Part shown: in pieces, positions 37,466-49,900 of the stretch | Layout: each line of letters starts with the position of its first letter | Numbering within the stretch: the first letter of the stretch is position 1 | Origin: Catonia carolina | Lineage: Eukaryota > Arthropoda > Insecta > Hemiptera > Achilidae | DNA: 64,000 nucleotides | Direction: 5' to 3' | Assembly: GCA_035578175.1 (NCBI GenBank) | Contig: JAQMRL010000003.1 | Span: 95,215,969 to 95,279,968, forward strand | Position numbers and translations under genes: made by a program | The notes under the pieces: generated by a model | Databases searched by the model: none | Seen by the model: only the letters and a program-made list of their open reading frames with translations | What the model was told of the DNA's origin: nothing

Positions 37466-38350
37466 AATTGTTAGCTTACCTAATCAACTACAAATTACCA
37501 TCTAAAATAAGACTCCTTAATTTAAAAAACTTGGATCGGGAAGTAAAAGGTTTTTTTTTAACAAAACATGCATTTTATTCTGATCAGGAGTTATTAAATT
37601 ATCCTACAAAAAATGCTCTCTTTAAGAAGTGTAAACTGTATAGAATTTAGACTTTTATGTAACATTGTTTAGTGTAAATGGCAAACCTAAATTCCAATGT
37701 TTTTAGTAAAATTTAAGCAGTAATTTAATGTAAAATTTATTTTTTTTTATTTTTAGTGAATACTTATATTAGATTGTAAACAAAAAAATTGTTTGTAAAA
37801 ATAAATTTAAATGTATGTATATTCCTCAGATATTTGACTATGTTTATTCCTCTTTTCATCCCTGACAAATAAAGATTTATTTATTTATTATCACTAATTA
37901 GTGGTTTTTATTTTACGTTGTATAGGTTTTCTTTTCAAATCTTATTACTCTATATTAACCATAACTAGCAAACAATAATTTATTTACTTTTGCAGGTCAT
38001 TTCCTGTAGTTGTATATAAAATAGTATATTCTGTTATTTATTATAATAAGTAACAGTGTTTAATTACTTACATTAATTAAACTATTAAAATTTGTATATG
38101 AATGCTGTATTTACATACTATTGATTTAAATGTATATTACTACTGTACCTGTAAGCGTTTTGATATTAATTACATTAAACAAATATTATACATTTATATT
38201 TGTAAAACAGTTAATAAATTTTGTTTCAATTTAATTCATTATTGTGGTATGGGAGAGTTATCTGAATGTTTGATGCTGTAGGTACAGTGATTCTTGTGTA
38301 CCCTTTGTTTTAATAATTCAATATTTGTAAATTAACAGTTTTATTGGGTT
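37466..38350. other. Unassigned sequence
   Basis: An open stretch runs over the SINE edge to 37650 with lysine- and leucine-rich residues and no recognised family. Nothing else seen. Confidence 0.45.
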
Positions 38351-39226
38351 CTTGACCCTATGTGAAATACAAGTATGGAAAATTTTGTTTTGTGTTGATT
38401 TTTCGAAATCAAGTTTTCTCCAGGAATACACATTTTCAGGTCCCCTGAGTGTAGTAAGCATGTTTTACATGTTTGTGTGTGTGTAAACAAAATAACTAAA
38501 GATTCGAAAATCGTACAAAGTTGAAACTTGGAATATAAGTTAGGTATTATGAGCGGATCTGACTTGAACATTTTCGTCAAAATCGGTCAACTGGAAGAAG
38601 TAGTTGATTCGTATAATTTTTCACTTTTTTACAATTTTCTCAAAAACACCATCTGTGAGTTTGTTTAAATTCGCCTCATTTACTACATTTATTGTGCTTT
38701 ACAAGATAGGTTGAGCAGCATGTTCACTGAAAATTCATGGGAGCTGAGCTCTCATAGCAAAGATTGTTTTTTTTTTAAGATTGCATCCTTAATATGCATT
38801 TTAGGGCATAAATTCTGTAATCAAAGTTACAGGAACTAATAAACCTACAACTTTTTTTCAGTGTTTTTTCTACATTGCTTAGTTTAGTGTCAATTAGTGA
38901 TTTTCCGTATTTTGCTCAATGAAATTAGTACAAAATGAAGTTTTTTTTGAAGATTGTAGCTTTATTGTAACTACATTTTAAAGCATAATAGTGCATAATT
39001 AAAGTTATAGAGAATTAAAAACCTACAACTTTTATTTTACATATTTTTTTCCATAGAGCTTAGTTTAGTGTTAAAATTAGTGATTTTCCGTATTTTGCTC
39101 ATCAAATTCCAAGTACAAAGGAGGCTGATTTTAGTTTAGCGTAATCCACTCATTATTAAAATAAGGTTTTGGTTTTCATTATGCACATTGATAAGAAGTC
39201 CTACGAGTGTTTCGCACCAGTTTTGT
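38351..39226 (-). repeat. Family A dispersed repeat, copy 5 (diverged)
   Basis: The most diverged copy, inverted. It keeps ATTTTCGTCAAAATCGGTCA, a short GT tract, the GCTTAGTTTAG modules (near 38877 and 39058, ~181 bp apart) and the end GAGTGTTTCGCACCAG. The terminal repeats are mutated (CTTGACC... and GATAAGAAGT). Confidence 0.7.
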
Positions 39227-40287
39227 TATGTTTTTATAGTAAATAGAATAAGTATTTTATCTATACATATACATATCACTAAAACAATAATAATTTATTT
39301 CATCTGAACTCCTTAACTAATTTGTAGGTAGTTTTACCATGATAGATGACAATAATAATACTGGTAAACTTTGTCGAAGTAGAAGGAGTAACCCTCCTGT
39401 TTACAGCTTTTCAATTTTGAAGTTTTCTGTTTCGTAATAACAAATTATGCGAGGAAAGAAATGTCATTTTACTTGTAAGCGCTCGTGTTAACTTATTAAG
39501 ATTTTGATTAATGGTCTTCTGAACCTGTAATTTAGAAGATTTTACCATCATTCTAAAAGTTTACTTTTAATTTAACTTTGAGTAAGACTTTTTTAATTTT
39601 TATTTTTGTTTGTCGTAAATACTAGCTTGATTTTTTCTCAAATATTGTTGCTTGCCTTTACAGGCTGTCTAATTTTTACAAGTTATTATTTCTAAAGATA
39701 TATTTTTTAAATATTTCTTTATAAACGTAAATGGTTAAGAATGACATAAAGTATTGAATCTTTTATTTCTCTGACAATCGGCAAATTAATTAACACTTTT
39801 GAGTACTAATCACGTTACTTGATGGAATGGCGAAATGTTTTCAGGTTGCGAATCGCATCATTTGACGGAATTTGTATTTACAGTGTTGTTTTATCTGATA
39901 TCACATAAATAGATGGAGTCTAATAAATATTTTTTGAATCTAGTAACACAGTAGATTCAAGAACTTTCGCAGATAATGTACCTACATGTGTTTATTAACA
40001 TTTGTTTACCCCACACTTGTTTATCTTCATATTATGCTGAAGTTTTTTGGTTAGATCAGCAAAACTTTTAAAATTTATACACTGAAATTGACTGATACTG
40101 TTCTACATGTCATAAAGGTCGCTGATGATGCTACTTAGCGTAAACTAAACAAAAATAATTATACGAAGCAAATCATCTTAATTCACACAGATTCTGCGTG
40201 ACAAACTTTTTATCTATTAATTTAATTATCATTTTGTCTTGAAATTTAATTTATTCCAGCGAGTTATGACATATAAAAATCAGTTAT
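39227..40287. other. Unassigned sequence
   Basis: No gene or clear repeat recognised, apart from an S-type SINE tail scrap near 40115-40160. Confidence 0.45.
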
Positions 40288-40499
40288 AATCAGTTAGCCG
40301 GCCTCATTGGCGCAGTTGGTAACGTGCTCGCCTCTCATCATGCGGTCCTGGGTTCGAATCCCACTCAGGCATGGCATATTTTCATACGTTACAAAAAATC
40401 ATTTCATCCTCATCACACACAGTTACACCCCAACGTCGTCGCTAATGACCTTGTAGTTGGTGCGACGTTAAATAATTAAAAAAAAAAAAAAATCAGTTA
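40288..40499 (+). mobile_element. tRNA-derived SINE, group S1, with 9 bp target-site duplication
   Basis: AATCAGTTA flanks both sides (40288-40296 and 40491-40499). The 194 bp body has an A box TGGCGCAGTTGG, a B box GGTTCGAATCC, the tail CATACGTTACAAAAAATCAT and TTGGTGCGACGTTAAATAAT, and a terminal A14 run. A second copy with its own duplication is at 54142. Confidence 0.88.
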
Positions 40500-40919
40500 A
40501 CTGGTTTTAAGTTTCATGTGTATTACCAAATTATATATACAAATAGATTTTGCAAGCAATAGTCTCCTTCATCTTTATATGTATTAGTCAAATAAAAAAC
40601 CAGTTTTTCTTTGTTTTATTTCATTGTTAAAAATTGCCGTTTGTATTATGCAAATTAAAAAATTTTAAATGTAAAATTGATATTTATATATAGACATTTT
40701 CATTTAAATATTTACAAAATTATTATACTCATTTTATATATGGAAAAGTGATGTTAATTTTAAAAGTACAAAGTTGAAGATGTTTCCATTTCACATTTCA
40801 AATGTTCTTCAAAACAGTAGAATTATTAGTACTAATAATATAGCGATGAAAATTGAAAAGAATAAAAAGGAATATTTATTGAAAACTAATATATTTGTAT
40901 AAATATTTGTTTTTTGTAA

Positions 40920-41210
40920 TATAAAAAACTTTTTAATTTACCTTATACTGCTTTTAAAAATTCTTCTACGAATACTTTCGTGGTGCGCACCGCTTCTTCT
41001 GGTAACGATAATAAATCATTACCTGAAGAAGCGGTGCGCACCACAAAAGTATTTGGTTTGATTTGAATCAAACCATTGACAAAGGAAGGTGCAATCTTTA
41101 TAATATTCTAGAATTTTTATTATTACCTGAAGAAGCGGTGCGCACCGCGAAAGTACTCGTAGAAGAATATTTAAAAGCAGTTATAAGGTAAATTAAAAAA
41201 CTTTTTATAT
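40920..41210. repeat. Foldback element with ~92 bp arms and a third internal copy, Penelope-like
   Basis: Left arm about 40920-41011 and right arm about 41119-41210 are inverted complements, including TTTTTAATTTACCTTATA and TTCTTCTACGA. A third, direct partial copy begins at 41019 (ACCTGAAGAAGCGGTGCGCA) and pairs with the left arm as a tight hairpin. All three carry the hammerhead-like core. It is organised like the foldback at 10830 but shares little sequence with it. Confidence 0.72.
41123..41162 (+). ncRNA. Candidate hammerhead ribozyme, second foldback
   Basis: Core CTGAAGA is at 41127-41133 (position 7 may vary in hammerheads). Stem II is GCGGT/ACCGC with loop GCGC (41135-41148) and GAAA is at 41149-41152. 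Stem III is AGT/ACT with no loop, cleavage triplet CTC, with cleavage predicted after 41158. Stem I pairs TTAC with GTAG. One extra A (41134) lies before stem II, as in the first foldback. The left arm has T-to-A in the core (minus strand) and the middle copy has AAAA for GAAA, so only this copy looks intact. Confidence 0.45.
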
Positions 41211-42439
41211 GACAAAAAACAAATATTTGTAGGGATTCTACTGCTACGATGTTAACTAATAACTTAAATAATTATAATATATTGGTATTTAATATAAAAT
41301 TTTAACAATTTGTTTAACTATTATTAAATGTTGTAAATTTTGGTTAATACTAAGGCTAGCTTTTAATATTTGATAGAGTGAAATAGGCATTTTAAAAGTA
41401 AATTTACTGAAATTAATAAAAATTGCTTTATTTGAAGTATGATGTAGTAGAATCCCCTTACCAATTATAGACATTTCTTTGGAACAATTGTTTGATATTC
41501 TTAATATTTCTTCAATTAATTTTTTGAGCTTTGTTCTTTCCGTAATATTATGTTTTCTTAAAAAATAGATTATTAAATTATCAAAATGGATTGTTATCCT
41601 TCATTTAATATTTTATCTCCTCTTCCTTCATTGATTAATATTCGTTTTATATCTTTACTCTTCAAATATTATGTGCCAATTTTTAAAATACGTCTGCCAT
41701 CTACGGTTTATGTCTATTCACAAATCTAAATTCTATTGTTAGGTTCGGCATCTGCTTTCAGTTAAATAATTGTTAATTTTAAAAATACAAATTTTATGTT
41801 ATTAAATTTTGTAAATTTATAATTTTTATCTAAAATCTCTTGAAAATAAAATAATTTTTAAATTACAAAGCCTTTACTTATTAATTTGATATTTTACATA
41901 CATTCATAAAATAATTAAATTTTGTTTTTTAATGCTACAAATAATTAAGAATTTTAAACTTTTTCATCTTTATTATTTGCCTTATATGCATATTTAATTT
42001 ATCTCCTTGATGTTAGGAATGGAAAAATCAAATCAAGAATAAATTCATTCAGCGCTTTTTAATATTATTGAATGAAAGAGCGAGATAAAACATTTTTGAA
42101 TAATTAAACAGTTATCTACATTAAAAATTTATTATATCTTTCTGTTTTTTAATTCTTAATAATCTGAGAAATTATTAAAAGTCTTTTAATGGTTCCAATT
42201 TTAATACTTAAAATTAAATATTTTTATTACAAAATTTTATTTAGTATTTGTCCTAAAATATTTGCATTTTGCAGATCAAAGTTAAATTATTTTTTTGTTA
42301 ATTGTTTATTTAGTTATTATTTCTGAATTATCAATGTATCTTGTAAATTGTTTGTCAGAAATAAGGAAATTGTTATTTTTTATCAAATTTAATAATATTT
42401 TTTCTATTAAATATGGTAAAAAATATATATGTATATATG
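41211..42439. other. Unassigned AT-rich sequence
   Basis: No gene or repeat recognised. Confidence 0.5.
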
Positions 42440-42960
42440 AGCCAATGGAATACATCCTCCTGCATTACTCACAGCCTGACCTCCATTAAACCCTATCTTG
42501 TCAAATCTTTATACCTCATCACCCAAGAGAGTTTTGCCCACCAGAAACATGATCAGTTCCCTGTCCCATGCTTTGTCCTTGATATCGACCTCCATATTAC
42601 TTGGAGCTATCTACTTTCAGGCATCCTTCATATCAGTTCAACCTTATAAACTTCTCTTTTTCAACAATGCAAAAAGAACTTCTGCTGTAGCCCTGACAAC
42701 CTCATTTCTAAGCCTGTCCAATCTTGTGACTTCAAAACGCCATCTCCATCAAAGGGCCTGGAGACCTTATGTATTTTTACCTTATATCTCCCACGTCTCC
42801 GCTCCATAGGTAGCGATACTTTTAATTAATACTTTATACAAGTACCTTTTAGTTTCCTTTGTTATATTTCAGCTCCAAATTATTGGGATGCAATAATTTT
42901 ACAGCAGCTATTTTTTTAGTCCTAAGTGCAATTTTCTCAGCACTCCACTATTTGATGACC
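42440..42960 (-). pseudogene. LINE reverse-transcriptase C-terminal remnant
   Basis: The minus strand translates to YKVLIKSIATYGAETWEI, then after stops WRWRFEVTRLDRLRNEVVRA and TAEVLFALLKKRSL. The YGAETW block and the RLDRLRNEVVR helix are standard for the region after the RT domain of insect non-LTR elements. Several stops and frame shifts make it dead. It lies ~0.9 kb before the first recognised atlastin exon. Confidence 0.75.
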
Positions 42961-43895
42961 TCTGCATACCTGGTTTAAAATCAGTTGTTAAAAAATTTTA
43001 TTGTTTATTTTTGTGAGTCTTTCCATAATGGTAAATAAGAATAATGAAGTCAATTATGAATTTTTTTTGTGATTTTTCCTAACAATATTATGTTTTCTTT
43101 CATAATGAACATAAATTATGTAAATTTTTGAGAAACAAAAGTATAATGAAATTATAATTTATATGTGAAACAATTTAAATTGAACTGATTGCAACATACA
43201 CACATTTGGGATAAAAAAAATCTTTTACAACAAAGTTAAATTTTGTATTTTAATAGTTCATGAAATTATTTTATAAAGTGACAAATTTATTTTTGCAAAT
43301 ATATTAAGGACTTCTATCTGACACCCACCTTGCTGCAGAACCCTTATCCTTTTGGAATTCCAGATAATGCATGTTTAAAGAAGCATCATTATTTTCCTGA
43401 ACTCTTGAATATTTCATTGTACTAAAACTCTGTTTTTACTCCGAACCCACTTAATGAGAATTATTTTTATGATAAATAAAATATAACTTATAGGTAACCA
43501 TTAATTTCATTCATCAACTGAGCGTAAAGGTTTAACTGATGCTTTTCAGGTGATATGGGTAAATGACATGTGATATAAGAACATGTTGGTCAATGATAAA
43601 CTTTTTTTTAATTAACAGATAATATTGATATCTTATCATTGAAGATTTGTTTTAATAAATTACTCATTTCTGATATCCATGATTGTAAAGAAAAATATTT
43701 ACTCAAGGAAAAAGGAAAAAAAAATCAGTGTTATGGTTAGAATATAAATATATTTATTTGCTATTTAGATCATTTATTACTTTTATCTTGTTTCTGTGAA
43801 AGAAAATCGTGTAGTGCATTGTAATTTACTGTAATCTTAAGTTCAAAGTTTTGTTCTGATAGTTATTTCAATTTTTGTTGATTTGTTTGTTCCAG
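42961..43895. other. Sequence just upstream of atlastin exon A
   Basis: An S4-like tail scrap (TTGAACTGATTGCAACATAC, near 43182) and AT-rich intron-like sequence. The missing first atlastin exon was not found here. The last bases form a good polypyrimidine acceptor. Confidence 0.5.
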
Positions 43896-44116
43896 AATCA
43901 TCTAATGAGACTAAAGAAACTGAAATGCATGGAGCAGTGCAGATTGTTACAACACAACAGGATCATAAATTTGGGTTAGATGAAGACGCATTAGCAAAAA
44001 TTCTTTTACATCCTGATGTTAGAGATAGAAATGTAGTTATCGTATCTGTTGCTGGTGCCTTTCGTAAGGGCAAATCTTTTCTTCTGGATTTCTTTCTTCG
44101 TTACATGAAAGCTACG
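43896..44116 (+). CDS. atl: Atlastin exon A (N-terminal GTPase, P-loop)
   Basis: The acceptor is TTTGTTTGTTCCAG ending at 43895 and the donor is GTACGG at 44117. The exon starts with the last two bases of a split codon, then 73 codons. It encodes the DDH/QDHKF-type first strand and [20 protein letters not shown], the G1 P-loop with the nucleotide-binding lysine and serine. Reading on past the donor stays open to 44209, but the residues stop resembling atlastin there. Confidence 0.93.
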
Positions 44117-46916
44117 GTACGGTATATGTTTGCTCTTTTTAATTTTAGAGTTATACTTTTTTTAATAGGTTGGCTGCTGTGTGCTTACATTCCTCAGATG
44201 TTCATTTGATACATGTCTTGAGTGTACGTGCTGGTTTCTTACATATGGTAGTGATGTATCATCATAACTTTTGTTAGCTTATTAAGAATGTATTAAGATT
44301 GCTGCAGGACTGTAAGAATTAGTTTTAAAAACATCTGCAAGCATGCACCATCTGTGTGCACCAAAATGAGGTACAATTATATTAGTTTAAATTATTTCAT
44401 ATTTTCCCTTGCAACATCTGGTGAATGATTTCTTATATGGTGTGGCAGCCAACCTCATAATGCAATTCTTACAGTTTCACTGAGTAAGGTCAATTATATT
44501 TTAGCTGATTTTTCATCTCATTCTCCTCCCATCACCTTTTTAAGCTTAAATGAAGAGATATACATTTTTTCTTAGCCTCCTTTTTTTTGTAAGTCATCCT
44601 TTTTACTGGTTTCTCATACCGATTTATGTCTGTGACCTGCTTGTTGATGTAGTGGTCAGCATAATTGGCTTCTCCATTAGTGGTCTTAGGTTCAATTCGT
44701 GATCAGGTCTGGTATTTCTTCATTTTTCATTTTCATCTATCGTCCTCCATTGTTTGCATTAATCTTATTTTGAATAACAGTCAGATGTAAAACAACAAAT
44801 AGGCACAATAAAATATGGGTAATCAAACGTACTTCATTTATGTTTGTTAACTACCAATTCCCACTGTTTATTGACATATTTAGAGCCTTTCTTCTCTCGC
44901 TAGTGAAAGAAGAAGTAAAAGTTTTTCCAGCAAACTTTTTTAGTAAGCAATATTGTAACATATATATATATATATAATCAGTTCAATAAATGAATTGATT
45001 TTTATAACAAAATGATTTCTATATGCCTCGAATGAGGGAACATTACAATACGGAAAATCAATTCTGTGCACTTCTGGCTATAATATCCAATTTAAAAAAA
45101 AAAAATTCCGCTATCTTAATTATTAAACGTGAAAATTTCAAGTATAAAAGTTTTAGCACTTTCAATTGTTTTATTTTGCTGTAACAATATATCTTAGCTG
45201 TACTTATGAATAGAAAACTGATTTTTTAATGAATTTTCCATTAGTATCCTTTAGAAGTAGGTTTTTTAAAATCACTTCTTAGCTGGCACGTACAACCCAA
45301 ATGGAATTTCTTCTTATCATCAAGTAGCACACAGCCTGTTACACCATTCAACTTTCAGAATCATTGGTCCTTCCATCTTTTTTCCTTGGCCTTCATATCT
45401 CTCTTGGGAGACCTGTAACTAGGTTAGTACCCTGTTCAGGGAATCTTTACCCATTTTCATTCATACAGAAAATAGGAAAAATCCCCAAATGGAACTTAGG
45501 TATCAAAGTTTTGTATATTTAGGCCGTGTTGTTCTGCTAGTTTCTTGATAAGTGAGTGGATTCCGTTTTTAAATGGATTAATTTTTATACAGATTAATAC
45601 TGTTGTTGTCCATTATTATGGTTCATTTCTATTATTATGATTTACTTGACAGTATATTGATAAATAATTTATTTACTTATAATATTTACTTATAATTTAT
45701 TCTACTTCCAGTATTCTTCTGATGAATCAGCCACTTCAAATGTTGACTGGATGGGTTCGGATGATGAACCTCTTACTGGATTTTCATGGAGAGGAGGTTC
45801 AGAACGTGATACAACTGGAATATTAATGTGGTCTGAAGTCTTCCTAACAACATTAAAAAATGGAGAAAAGGTAAGGTGCAATATGGACATAGAAATATTT
45901 AAAATTGTTTTACTTAACTCGATGAAACTACTGCATGTAGAAGTGCTGTTATGTATGTTTTAATAACGGTGAAGAAAACGCGAATAGAAATTAAAGAAAG
46001 AAAAATCCTTAGGAAAATATGTTGTCCGAAGACTAATGAAAATGAATTATGCAGGTTAAGAAGTAATAAAGAAATATTTGGGAATGGGAAAATCTAAAAA
46101 GAAAAAGACTAAGAAAAAGAAAAATTTGGTTGTATGGACATATCTATATAGAATGGACCAGAAAAGATTTGCGAAACAGTTATTTTCAAAACTGTGTACC
46201 TTAATCACTATTATTAAAACCTGTTAAAAAACAAAAAAGGTTTTTGATATTGTAGGTGTGTTTTTTTTTGGTGTAATTGAAAATTTAATGAAAAGATAAG
46301 TCTTTAAAACTGTCACAGAAAATTTAATGAGTAGATAAATATTTAAAACTATCACAGAAAATTTTATGAATAGATAAGTCTTTAAAACCATCACAAAACA
46401 TGATAGCTAATTTTTTTCTATCACTCGTTCGACTGTTTTGCACACAAATGCTAATACAAACAGTGAAGAATGAATTACAAATAAAAGCCAGGATGTTGAA
46501 GCCACTACGCTAACATGCCACACCAATGGGAATAAGTATTAGATTTTCCAGTTACAGATTATATAAACTTATAAAAATAGAACTTTCTTCATTCAAAGAG
46601 AGGTATAAACTTGTTACATAAATATAAACTTGTATAACTTACTTGTTTACATGCATCAACTTGTTACACTATTGAATCATTATGTAGGAGGAGTCACCTC
46701 ATACGTTACGCAGATAAATGCCACTGGATCAATTTGCTGAAGACAAACTCGGCAGCCACACCTACTATCAAAAGTCCGGCATTAGAAAACACAACAGTTT
46801 ATATTACGTTTTCCAACAATATTGCATTTTAACACAGTTGAAGTAATATATATATATATATATACATAAAAATTATTAATTAAAGAATGTTGTAATGTTT
46901 TTTTTTTTTTTTTTTT

Positions 46917-46954
<38 letters not shown>

Positions 46955-49900
46955 TGTGATTATGATTGATTGTTATTAATTACAGGTGGCTGTGATATTA
47001 TTGGATACTCAAGGTACATTCGACAGTGAAAGTACAGTCAGAGATTGTGCAACTGTTTTTGCTTTGAGTACAATGATCAGCTCAATTCAAATTTATAATC
47101 TTTCTTCGAATATTCAAGAAGATGATTTACAACATCTACAGGTAAGTATTTATTTAAATATTTGAGGACTGATGTCTCGTATTCGTGATGGCATTCACTT
47201 GCCGGGTAGAGCATACTTTGCATAAATTTTGAACTTTACAGTAGAAATACTATTGTTGCATTATCATGACCAAGTTAATTCTTTTACCATTATTTGCTTC
47301 ACTCCATTGGCTTTAAAATGAGTTGGTACTCTATCAATACATTGAATCTGGACTAGTCAATATCGGGAAACATATTGAAACCAAACAGAAGCTATGTAAT
47401 GCTAGTAATAATGAAACATTACAGGGGTGCATCTTCTTTGTGTTCAGAGTTTATTTTTAAAATGTACATCAGTGATAACAAAATATGAGTATTTGTTAAA
47501 TGCAGAATCAGACAAAGATATAAAGAAAGTTAGTGATATAATAATGAGAATTAAATGTAAGTTCCATCACAGTCAACAGCCTTCAGCAGAAAACCAGCTA
47601 AAGTAACTTTTTCTACATTACTCTTAAACAGATCTTTAAGTTACAATGTACTTTTTTTTGTTACAAATACATGAAAATAATAAATACAGGAAATGTGAAA
47701 GAGCAAGGAAAATCATGAAATTTGAGGACATATGAAAAAATCTAGTATGTGCATTTTTCCAGTAATAACTCTGTACTTAAAAGGTTAATTACTTCTGATG
47801 ATTTTTCAAATGTGGTAGGAGCATGTGTAGTAACTTTTGTTGCTGCAAGCGATGTATAATCTAACTGAAAAAAACATGATTCGTAACACGAATTGTAATT
47901 ATCTGAGATAAGGTCTCTACTGTTATAACCTGTATTTCTCTTAACTCAGTTGGTAATTAAAGAGTTATTTAACTGAGCCAATTTTTTTATTTTTTATTAT
48001 GTAATGAAAGAAATATTATCAAGGAAAATTTTTATAACTAATGAGTCACCTTATACTGTGTAATTCACTTGGTGCAACGTTTTGATTGTACAGGAAGTTT
48101 TATTAATTTATCTATAGAATACGGCAGCCTGTTAATGTAAACAGCAATTTTTATTGAATGAATCACGGTGTATTGTCTAGTAACAGTATTGAAATGTTTT
48201 AGAAAAAATTAATCATAATGTGTACAACTCTGTCTGACAAATGAAAAATAATTTACATGAACTGTAGAATTTATTAACGCAATATTTTCAAATATTAAAA
48301 GCTTTTCCCATTCATTTCTAGACTAAATGTTTTACATGTGCAGTTGTAATTTATTCAATTTGTTCTGAAAGCTGATACATTCTATGTACAATCAGATGTA
48401 TCTAAAACAATGGTTTTTTATTATTGCTGATTCCATTGTATTTATTTGTCTAAACTCAATTTATTATTTTTTCAGTTATTCACTGAATATGGTCGATTAG
48501 CACTTGCTGATACTGGTAAGAAACCCTTTCAGAAACTTCAGTTTCTTGTTAGAGATTGGAGTTATCCTTATGAAGCTGACTATGGTGAAGAAGGTGGTCG
48601 TAAATTACTAGAAAAGCGTTTACAGGTATATACAGACAGGATTATGTTTTAATTAAAACGTCTTCTATTAATTATTAATAACAGATTTCTCATATCCAAA
48701 TAAAAATCACTTATGTACAATAGGATTTACATTAAAGCTTTGCAACCACGAACAATTTTAGAGAATGGTGATTTCTTTTGAGATACTGTGGATCAGAGTG
48801 AAACTTTTCTAAATAAATTTTTATTATTGTTAGTGTGTATACATTGTCATCATCAACATCCTTTTCATCCCGCTTCCAAATTTCCGTGGGCCAGGCCCAA
48901 CACAACTTGTCTCCACCTCATGTCTATCACTGAACCATCTCTCGCAAGTACAACATCCTTTTAAGCAGTCTACCTTCCTCCATCTTATTAACATGATTTA
49001 ACCATCACAGCTTTGTCTCTTCAACTCTCCTTATCAAGCTGTCCATCCCCAATTGTTCCCTAATAACATAATTTCTCACTCTTTCTGTTCCTGGCTTTCC
49101 TAGCACACTTCTCTTGATATTTATTTCTGCTACTTAAATTCTACTCTCTGCCTGTCCATGTTTCAGCTGCATAAATCAGTTTTGATACAAAGCATGCGTT
49201 ATGCATAATTTTCTTACATTGTAGATTGTGGAAACTTCTTGATCCCAGACTAAACTTTGCACACCTTGGAAGAAACCACTGGCTTTTTGCACCGTTTTAC
49301 TTATCTCCTTTTCCAATTTTCCAATTGCATGAGAATACAGTCCGTAAATATTTGAATTTATTAACTTCATCCAGTACATTACCATTTATCCTTACTTGTC
49401 CCTTGCCTTCTTTCTTTGCATCTCTCCTGCACCAACACTTCACTGAATTTTAAACCATACATAACAATCTCTTCATTTTACAAGTCCAGTCCTCTTTCCG
49501 GTCCATCCTTATTTTCTTCCCATACAACCAAATCATCTGCAAACAATAAGCTCCCACTACTTTTTTTAATCTTCTTTACTGTCTTATGTATTCCATCCAT
49601 TCAGTTTTAATTGTCAATGTTCAATTTTTCAATGTTGACGAACTAATTGGGCTATGCTGATGTCCATTGTAAAAGCACATTAGATTGGAAGCCATTCACA
49701 CTACAAAATTGGAGAAAATTAAATTATCTTTCTGTAATAGTTTGAATAAACATTTGCTTTGATTATAACCTTATAATATTATAACGTCTTAAAAAGTGTA
49801 ACTTAACTTTTTTCTTTAGGCTAAGAACTTGCGTAGATTTTTGTTTATAAATTGACTACAAGTACAGCTTCCCATCCCTTGTAGGTTACAACTGTATTCA

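Noticed and set aside
40115..40160. Third hammerhead (CTGATGATGCTACTTAGCG)
   Set aside because: The GAAA box is absent (TAAA) and stem I does not form; it fits a SINE tail better.
40297..40372. tRNA gene
   Set aside because: Best tRNA-like sequence in the window, but it has target-site duplications, a poly-A tail and a second copy at 54153.
43883..44209. Atlastin exon A as an intronless 108-residue gene
   Set aside because: The first bases belong to the acceptor and the last ~31 codons are intron read-through; similarity stops at the donor at 44116.
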